From the NCBI RefSeq assembly GCF_002920915.1, contig NZ_PQVF01000007.1:270272-334271 (forward strand): a DNA stretch of 64,000 bases, written 5' to 3'. Numbering within the stretch: position 1 is the stretch's first letter; each line of letters begins with the position of its first letter. Below are positions 54,670 through 61,500 of the stretch, one piece after another. Source of the stretch: Solitalea longa. GTDB taxonomy: Bacteria; Bacteroidota; Bacteroidia; Sphingobacteriales; Sphingobacteriaceae. The position numbers and the translations under genes were made by a program. The notes under the pieces are model-generated. The model had not been told where the DNA came from and did not search any database. It saw only the letters and a program-made list of their open reading frames with translations.

Positions 54670-55506
54670 ATGAAAGTAAAGTTTCTAGATAAAGATGTCA
54701 GAAATATTTTTTGGAAATATTTTTCAATCATATCAGGTATCATATCGTTTATATTGCTTTTTAATTTTATTCCAGATGAATATAAGCAATGCTTAATCTA
54801 CTTTGGGTACTTATCTTTTGCCGCTTTAATAGTTATTTATGTAATAATATGGTTAAACGCTAACAACCTAAAGCAAATCAATATCAATATCGATGGAAGC
54901 ACTGTTAATATTAAGCGCGGTGACCTTTTTACAGAGGAAGGGCTAAAGGCGATATCATTTAATGAATATTTCGACACAATTGTTGACGATAAAATTATTT
55001 CTAGCAGGTCACTTAATGGGATTTTTATTAATCGTTATTTTAAGGATAAAGTCACTGAGCTGGACAATTTTATTAATGCTAATTCCGAAAATGAAGATTT
55101 GATTCAGGTCGTAAGAAAGCAGGGTGGAAAAACAAAAAAATTCAAGTTGAGTACTATAATAGTATATAATGACTTTCTGTTAACCGCCTTCTCTAGATTT
55201 GACGAGCATGATAGAGCAATTTTAACCATGCCAGAGTATATCGAATTTCTTATCAATTTTTGGGATAGAGTAAATCGCATTTATGCTCAAAAGAATGTTT
55301 CAGTGCCAATATTTGGGTCAGGAATTACTAGAATTAAAGAGCATAAAAATATTGGAGATGAAGATTTATTGAAAATTATGCTTTGGACATTTAGATTAAG
55401 TGAGATGAAATTTAAGTATCCAGCCAAGTTGACAATAGTGATACACGAGGAGAAAATTGGGCAAATTAATTTATTTAACATTAAATCAATTGAACAAGGT
55501 TTTTAA
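54670..55506 (+). CDS. thsA: ThsA-like membrane Macro-domain effector (type II Thoeris)
   Basis: The 278-aa protein has two N-terminal transmembrane helices (about 12-34 and 41-63). A Macro-like domain follows: INIDGSTVNIKRGDLFTEEG, then SFNEYFDTIVDDKIISSRSL and GIFINRYF, as in the ThsA_Macro (former DUF6430) family. In type II Thoeris, the TIR protein is reported to make histidine-ADPR, which binds the Macro domain and activates a membrane effector that stops the infected cell. Fold and gene order fit; the signal used here is inferred. It is directly after thsB. Confidence 0.82.
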   Translation: MKVKFLDKDVRNIFWKYFSIISGIISFILLFNFIPDEYKQCLIYFGYLSFAALIVIYVIIWLNANNLKQININIDGSTVNIKRGDLFTEEGLKAISFNEYFDTIVDDKIISSRSLNGIFINRYFKDKVTELDNFINANSENEDLIQVVRKQGGKTKKFKLSTIIVYNDFLLTAFSRFDEHDRAILTMPEYIEFLINFWDRVNRIYAQKNVSVPIFGSGITRIKEHKNIGDEDLLKIMLWTFRLSEMKFKYPAKLTIVIHEEKIGQINLFNIKSIEQGF

Positions 55507-55980
55507 GTGAACGCAACGGACACCACTGGCTATAACATCGTATTGGCAATAGTGGGGGCTTCTTCCTTATAACCTCCCAAAGCTTCCGTCATAACCCACA
55601 AAGCCTGGAGGTAACCTACCGCATATCGTTACTCTTTTTTACGGTCGTCGGCACGGTTCATCCAACCTTAAACCTCGCTTCCACCAAAGATAAACCCTTT
55701 TACAGCTATCAAGCCCTACGGGTTTGCAAGCGTTCAGCGGCATAAACCCACAAGGCCTTCCGCACCGTCCATTTATACGCTTCCCCGCTTGCAAAATAGC
55801 CGTAAAAGAATTTTGGTTGCCTAAGCGAACTTTAAGGAGTTCTTTCGAGTTGACGTTAATGTCGATTGGCTGCTAGATATAGGAATTTGGTCGTCCATCG
55901 AGAATTTATTTTATGGTAGGGTATCACAACAAAAAGCCCGGGTCTTCCCGGGACTTGCAAAAATATAAGAAAGAAGCAGG
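55507..55980. other. Gene-free, GC-richer region after the Thoeris genes
   Basis: About 470 bases with no ORF of note. It begins with the right inverted repeat (55523-55537). Its composition again differs from the AT-rich coding DNA, like the patch at 53270-53950. No RNA gene was recognised. Confidence 0.5.
55523..55537 (+). repeat. Right inverted repeat of the Thoeris cassette
   Basis: CCACTGGCTATAACA, inverted relative to 54047-54061, starts 17 bp after the thsA stop codon. Confidence 0.6.
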
Positions 55981-56202
55981 TTAATCCTTGACCGTAGTCT
56001 GGCTGACAGCCGAGGCCACCACTCCGACCGTTGCCAGATAACCTGCAATGGTGGTAACAATAGCTGGAAGTGCGACCGGTGCGGCCAGTAAGGCGCCGCC
56101 CACAGCTCCAATTACCAATCCAATATTGCGAACCTTTCGGAAAAATTTAGGAGTTGGCGATTTAACCCGTTGCGCCAGGGTTATTTTTTGATCAGTGTTC
56201 AT
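55981..56202 (-). CDS. Small hydrophobic protein, holin-like
   Basis: From the chosen start (MNTDQKITLAQRVKSPTPKFFRKVRNIG) the product is 73 aa with a basic N-terminus and two hydrophobic Gly/Ala-rich segments (IGLVIGAVGGALLAAPVAL and IVTTIAGYLATVGVVASAV). This resembles small conserved Bacteroidetes proteins near phage-type genes and could be a holin. The frame continues 33 bases upstream. Overlap with the coiled-coil gene by 11 bp suggests an operon. Confidence 0.6.
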   Translation of the reverse strand: MNTDQKITLAQRVKSPTPKFFRKVRNIGLVIGAVGGALLAAPVALPAIVTTIAGYLATVGVVASAVSQTTVKD

Positions 56203-56440
56203 GTTGTTTAAAGTGTTGATGTTCCAAGATTTCAATTCGTTTTTCCAGGTAGTTCACCTTTTGATTTAAAAGGTCATGCCCGTTTTTAAACTCCGATTTG
56301 ATCAAAGAGGTAGTGGTTTTCACTTCCACCAGATCGCGTTCTACTTTTCGAAAATCGGTGTGCAGCTGCCGAATGAAGAATGCCACCACCGATAGCAGCA
56401 CGCTAATTAAGGACCCAAAGAATATTCCAAGTTCTGACAT
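56192..56440 (-). CDS. Small membrane-anchored coiled-coil protein
   Basis: The 82-aa protein has an N-terminal transmembrane helix (FFGSLISVLLSVVAFFI) and a long coiled coil (DFRKVERDLVEVKTTTSLIK...LNQKVNYLEKRIEILEHQ). This type is common in phage lysis cassettes and mobile elements. It lies 3 bp after the DUF5675 gene and overlaps the holin-like gene. Confidence 0.6.
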   Translation of the reverse strand: MSELGIFFGSLISVLLSVVAFFIRQLHTDFRKVERDLVEVKTTTSLIKSEFKNGHDLLNQKVNYLEKRIEILEHQHFKQHEH

Positions 56441-56443
56441 GAT

Positions 56444-56902
56444 TTAGAAGAGGTGTTGATTAGTAACAGTTAATTGAACTGGTCCCAAAGCCATGAGTTT
56501 AGCCAGTACCGGATAGATGCGCTCGTACGCCAGGCGCGATTGATAGACTTCAAACTCTCCATTAACCATATTAAACCAGGACCCGACCAAAGGACAACCT
56601 GCAGTGTCGTTAATGGTATTTCCAATGTGCAGGTAAATCGCTTTAAAATTGGGTATCCCTGAAAGCTCTATCATTCCCTTATGCATCTTAGGGTAACGCT
56701 TCAAGTAATCCTTATTCATTTCACCCCAGGTATTCAGCAGGAGTTTATAGGATCCTTCAGGAATGCAGGTATGACCAGCCACTTTTGTTTGGCGAATCGC
56801 ATCCTCCAAAAGGTAACAGCCAAAAATGCCGTTGATATACAAATGGCTCAGGGTGGATGATTTTCCCTGAGCCATTCGAAAGATTTTAACCGCGCCTGCC
56901 AT
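56444..56902 (-). CDS. DUF5675 protein
   Basis: The 152-aa protein matches the DUF5675 pattern: SHLYINGIFGCYLLED, then CIPEGSYKLLLN and IYLHIGNTINDTAGCPLVG. The conserved His, Asp and Cys (HIGN...GC) look like a catalytic site related to L,D-transpeptidase-like or phage lysis enzymes (inference). It is one of four clustered minus-strand genes near attR and lies 3 bp after the 251-aa gene. Confidence 0.78.
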   Translation of the reverse strand: MAGAVKIFRMAQGKSSTLSHLYINGIFGCYLLEDAIRQTKVAGHTCIPEGSYKLLLNTWGEMNKDYLKRYPKMHKGMIELSGIPNFKAIYLHIGNTINDTAGCPLVGSWFNMVNGEFEVYQSRLAYERIYPVLAKLMALGPVQLTVTNQHLF

Positions 56903-56905
56903 TTG

Positions 56906-57661
56906 CTAGACTCCATCAATGGTCACCAAAGCCAAGGCATTGTAAGCACCGTTTTTCAGGCTGTACAAGTTGCCGTTCACCTGCTGGTAAAACTCGATGC
57001 CCAACGCCAAAAAGAGCGGTTTGGTGCTGGCCGCCGGCAAGGCTGCAGTTAGATCCAATTCGGCCGTTGGCGTCGCATCCAAAGCAAGATCCGCACTCTG
57101 ATTCGTCAGCACAGTGTAAACCTCATTTTCAAAATCGATCTCCACTCCCGCACTCACCAGTTTAAAGTGCGTTGCACCTCCGGGTGTTGCGATCATGTTA
57201 ATGGGAACAAACGAAGGAATATTCACATTTGCTTCCCCGGTCACGCGGTCGATAGTTGGAGTATAAGGTGCAAAAAGTGTGGTTCTCAATTTCCCGTTGA
57301 TGTTAAATTCAAAACCTTGCAAGAGTACCAATTCGCCATCCAGTACATTTCGCAACCCGCGTTCACTCACCGCATCCGCCTTAACTACTTTCATCATTTC
57401 GCCTGTTAATCTGCTGACCATTCGGCCATCAGCTGCATTCTGCAGTAACGGTCTTAAAGCCGTTCTTAAAACTTTACCCGCCTTCCCCGCCCTGCCAAAT
57501 TCGGCCCCATTTTCCCTGGTCCGTTGAAAGACCGGATCGTTATAAATTCGATCCTTATCGATCCCACCCTTTTCACGTGCTAAATGCCCATCTCTTGATT
57601 TGTAGAAAGTAATATCCCCGATAGTTCCTTTCAGTTTAATGATACCTTTTTGTCTTGCCAT
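56906..57661 (-). CDS. Conserved hypothetical protein of Bacteroidetes elements
   Basis: The 251-aa protein starts MARQKGIIKLKGTIGDITFYKSRDGH and has an Arg-rich segment (ENGAEFGRAGKAGKVLRTALRPLLQ), resembling a phage-like or element-borne structural protein. No signal peptide. It heads the four-gene cluster with DUF5675. I cannot assign function. Confidence 0.6.
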   Translation of the reverse strand: MARQKGIIKLKGTIGDITFYKSRDGHLAREKGGIDKDRIYNDPVFQRTRENGAEFGRAGKAGKVLRTALRPLLQNAADGRMVSRLTGEMMKVVKADAVSERGLRNVLDGELVLLQGFEFNINGKLRTTLFAPYTPTIDRVTGEANVNIPSFVPINMIATPGGATHFKLVSAGVEIDFENEVYTVLTNQSADLALDATPTAELDLTAALPAASTKPLFLALGIEFYQQVNGNLYSLKNGAYNALALVTIDGV

Positions 57662-57871
57662 TGCTATAAAAATTTAAGTTGAGACCTAATTTCTCAAGCA
57701 AATCAAGACTTTCCTATTGCCCACTTCCGGAATAGGTCACTTCTGCCCTATTTTTCCGATTTTGCCAATAATGATCAAAAAGATTAAATTATGTTTGTAA
57801 ATGGTAGTTATTTCCGTTGGAAATGAAGCCTGGAATGAGTATGGCAACCCCATAGTTAAAGCACGAAGTCT

Positions 57872-58075
57872 ATGAACATTGTACAAAACCGAGTCGTAAT
57901 TTATCCCAAGGATGTGCAACAGATTACCGGGAAAAGTGAGCGTTATGGTAGATCGTTGTTAAGAGGAATCAAAAAGAAACTTGCTAAAGAAAAACATCAG
58001 TTTGTAAGCATTGAAGAATTCTGCCAGCACACAGGTTTAAAAATTGAACAAGTCATCAGCTTTCTTACAGCCTGA
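57872..58075 (+). CDS. Small possible DNA-binding protein
   Basis: The 67-aa protein has a helical pattern, VIYPKDVQQITGKSERYGRSLLRGIKKKLAKEKHQFVSIEEFCQHTGL, shown here as ITGKSERYGRSLL and FVSIEEFCQHTGL. It resembles small HTH proteins of elements. It is divergent from the DUF5675 cluster and is the last gene before attR. Confidence 0.6.
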   Translation: MNIVQNRVVIYPKDVQQITGKSERYGRSLLRGIKKKLAKEKHQFVSIEEFCQHTGLKIEQVISFLTA

Positions 58076-58181
58076 TTTTTAGAAAAGGAATCCTATTGAT
58101 CTTCATTAGTAATGCTTGTATGCATAAAGAAAAATCATTAAATTTCCCCATACGATTTGATACGAATTGAATAGAAATAAG

Positions 58182-58209
58182 AGGTGGTAAATTCGGTGAC
58201 CCGAATTTT
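58182..58209 (+). repeat. Right terminal 28-bp repeat of the element
   Basis: An exact copy of 6511-6538, including AATTCGGTGACCCGAATT (58190-58207), 48 bp inside attR. The inverted partner seen at the left end is absent here. Confidence 0.8.
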
Positions 58210-58257
58210 GAAACCTTTGAAACCAACTGAAAATAAGCGATTTAAAAGAGGGTTACA

Positions 58258-58275
58258 AATCCCTCACTTTCCGCA
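58258..58275 (+). other. Right attachment site (attR core)
   Basis: The 18-mer AATCCCTCACTTTCCGCA is an exact copy of the tRNA-Ser 3' end (6394-6411). There is no tRNA body before it, so this is the right boundary of the element. Confidence 0.9.
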
Positions 58276-58283
58276 GAAAAAAC

Positions 58284-58310
58284 AAAAGCACCTCAAAAGG
58301 GTGCTTTTTT
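58284..58310 (+). terminator. Original downstream terminator of tRNA-Ser, now beyond attR
   Basis: AAAAGCACC pairs with GGTGCTTTT and is followed by more Ts. It lies 9 bases after attR, where the tRNA terminator would lie before insertion. Confidence 0.75.
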
Positions 58311-58522
58311 GTTTTATAGCATTTTGGGAAGCTGATTAATTTCTATTCTCTTTAAGCACATCTTCAGTGCATCCTCAGCCATGTTATTTTTTTCGCCATA
58401 AACCCAAAAACCAAATTGACAAAAATCAAGAAATGCCTTGGCTAAAGGCGTTTTGACATTCGCGTGAAGTAGACCTTCCTTTTTTTCGGTTGCTTTGCAC
58501 CTGCAAATCAACAAGTTGCTTC

Positions 58523-61500
58523 ATGGATAAGGTTACTACGAAGATCAAAAAACGATTTTCGAAGTTTAATTTCTTTGTAAACCAATTCAGTGCTGTTTAC
58601 TTTTTTATACTTGGTTTGGTGGTTGTTAATCAGCCATCATATGCCCAGGTTTGTAGCGGTGCGCTTGGTAATCCGGTAGTAACAATCGATTTTGGATATA
58701 GCCAATCAGGGGGTAATTATGGTCAATCATTGCCAATAATGTATCCTCAAACCACAACCACTTATACATATTGGTATCCAACAACTATTCCTGCCCCTTC
58801 AAATTATCCTAATGATCTGCATGATGGTAAGTATGGTATTTTACCCCGTCTGAATCCAACAATATCACATGCCGATGGAGCGTGGCATACTTATCAGAAT
58901 GATCATACCTTTGAACTGAATGGGAAACCTAACGGAAACATGTATGTTGTAAATGCCGATTTACAAAAAGGCATTTTTTACCAACAAGAAATAGATCAGC
59001 TTTGTCCGGGATCAACCTATGAATTCTCGGCATGGTTTAGTAATATTCTGAAATCCAGCTCTTGCGGGGGCAATGGTATTAGACCCAATATTAAATTTCA
59101 GATTGAAGACACTAAAGGAACTATTTTAGGATCTTATACATCAGGCAATATCCCTTCAACCTCAAACAATCCAACCTGGACTCAACGCGGTTTTTTATTT
59201 ACCATACCTCCAAATTCAAGTACCATTGTACTTAAAATGATATCCAACACCAATGGTGGTTGTGGTAATGACCTTGCTATTGATGATATTACGTTCAGGG
59301 CATGTGGTCCGACCATTACAATGGAACCATCAAACGATAAAACCATTTGTGAAGGCGATCAATTTGAGTTTTGGGCATCTCTAGGTACAGGTTATGCCGA
59401 TCCCTATTATGTTTGGGAAAAAAGCACGGATGGTGGTATAACATGGGAAGATTTTAGTCAACCACGCACCGACAATCGTCTTACTTTCACCAATGCTCTT
59501 GTAAGTAATAGTGGATATTACCGTGTTAGAGTAGGCGGTGGATTGACAGCAGTAAATAATCCAAAATGCTATGTGGTGTCAACTCCAGTTAAGCTATCGG
59601 TTAAACCAGGCCCTACTATTGATGTAAATGGAGCAGGCACTTTATGTATAGGAGAAGAGGTAACCTTAACAGCTTATCCAAGTGGATCGATTGATTATGA
59701 ATGGTTCAAAGTGGGCGTCAAAGCTCCAGTCAAAGCCAAATCATCATCCAACACTTACACATTTACGGCTACAGACATAGGACAAAGTGGTGATTATTAT
59801 GTAGTAGCCTATAATCAAAAACAGCAATCTGAAAACCCTGACTCATTTGTTGAGTGCTCTGTCCAATCGCAACCAATAAAGGTTAGCATCAATCCCATAC
59901 CCAAGCTTCTTGTTACGGACCAGATAGCATGCGGATCCGCCGATTTAACTAGTCCCGCCGTAACCAACGGAAGTGATGCAGGGACACTCAGCTATTTTAG
60001 CGATGCGGCAGTAAAGACTCCATTAGCCAATCCTTCTTCGATAACCACCAGTGGCACTTATTATATAAAGCTTACCAGTGCCCAAAGCTGTTCGGTGATC
60101 AAGCCCGTAACGGTAACCATCAATACCTTGCCAAAATTGGTGATTACCAATCCGCCAGCTACATGTGATCAACCTATCAATTTAACCAATCCAGCAATTA
60201 CAGCTGGCAGTGATGCAGGGACACTCAGCTATTTTAGCGATGCGGCAGTAAAGACTCCATTAGCGAATCCTTCTTCGATAACGACAAGTGGCACTTATTA
60301 TATCCAGCTTACTAATGCACAAGGTTGTTCAGTGATCAACCCCGTAACGGTAACGATTAATCCTTTACCGAAATTGGTGATTACCAACCCTACTGCCACA
60401 TGTGACCAACCTGTTGATCTGACTAATCCAGCTATTACAGCTGGAAGTGACCTAGGCAGTTTAAGCTATTTCAGCGATGCGGCAGGAACTACAACATTAG
60501 CGAATCCTTCTGCAATAACTGTTAGTGGTACTTATTATATCCAGCTTACCAGCGCGCAAGGTTGCTCGGTGATTAAGCCTGTAACGGTAACGATTAATCC
60601 TTTACCGAAATTGGTGATTACCAACCCTACTGCCACATGTGACCAACCTGTTGATCTGACTAATCCAGCTATTACAGCTGGAAGTGACCTAGGCAGTTTA
60701 AGCTATTTCAGCGATGCGGCAGGAACTACAACATTAGCGAATCCTTCTGCAATAACTGTTAGTGGTACTTATTATATCCAGCTTACCAGCGCGCAAGGTT
60801 GCTCGGTGATTAAGCCTGTAACGGTAACGATTAATCCTTTACCGAAATTGGTGATTACCAACCCTACTGCCACATGTGACCAACCTGTTGATCTGACTAA
60901 TCCAGCCATTACAGCTGGAAGTGACTTAGGTAGTTTGAGCTATTTTAGCGATGCGGTGGCTACGATGCCACTAACCAATCCTTCAGCTATAACAGCCAGT
61001 GGAACTTATTATATCCAGCTTACCAGCGCACAAGGTTGTTCGGTGATCAAGCCCGTAACGGTAACCATCAATGCCTTGCCGAAATTGGTGATTACCAATC
61101 CTCCTGCTACCTGCACTCAACCTGTTGATCTTACCAGCACAGCCATTACAGCAGGAAGTGAATTAGGTAATTTGAGCTATTTTAGCGATGCAGTAGCAAA
61201 GAATCCATTAGCCAATCCTTCTTCGATTAGCACCAATGGCACCTATTATATTCAGCTTACAAGCGCCCAGGGTTGTTCAGTGATCAAGCCCGTAACCGTA
61301 ACCATCAATGCCTTGCCGAAATTGGTGATTACCAATCCGCAACCTACCTGTGATCAACCGGTAGATCTGACCAGTACGGCCATTACAGCCGGAAGCGATG
61401 TAGGGGCATTCAGCTATTTTAGCGATGCCGCAGCAACAACATCCTTAGCGAATCCTTCTTCGGTAACCGCCAGTGGCACCTATTATATTAAGCAAACTAA

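Larger units (their letters stand above)
6394..58257 (+). mobile_element. About 51.9-kb integrative element / genomic island in tRNA-Ser
   Basis: The element is bounded by 18-bp att repeats. It carries a tyrosine integrase at the tRNA-proximal end, an excisionase-like HTH gene, replication-type genes, a large metal-resistance cargo, two defence-like modules and a phage-like cluster near attR. A 28-bp direct repeat occurs about 100 bp inside the left core and about 48 bp inside the right core. No relaxase, VirD4/TraG or tra genes were seen, so it is either mobilised in trans or a decayed ICE or satellite. The ends are seen directly; the mode of transfer is inference. Confidence 0.88.

Noticed and set aside
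58314..58514. 66-codon minus-strand frame after attR
   Set aside because: It starts at TTG, has no clear ribosome site and no recognisable motif, and begins against the tRNA terminator.
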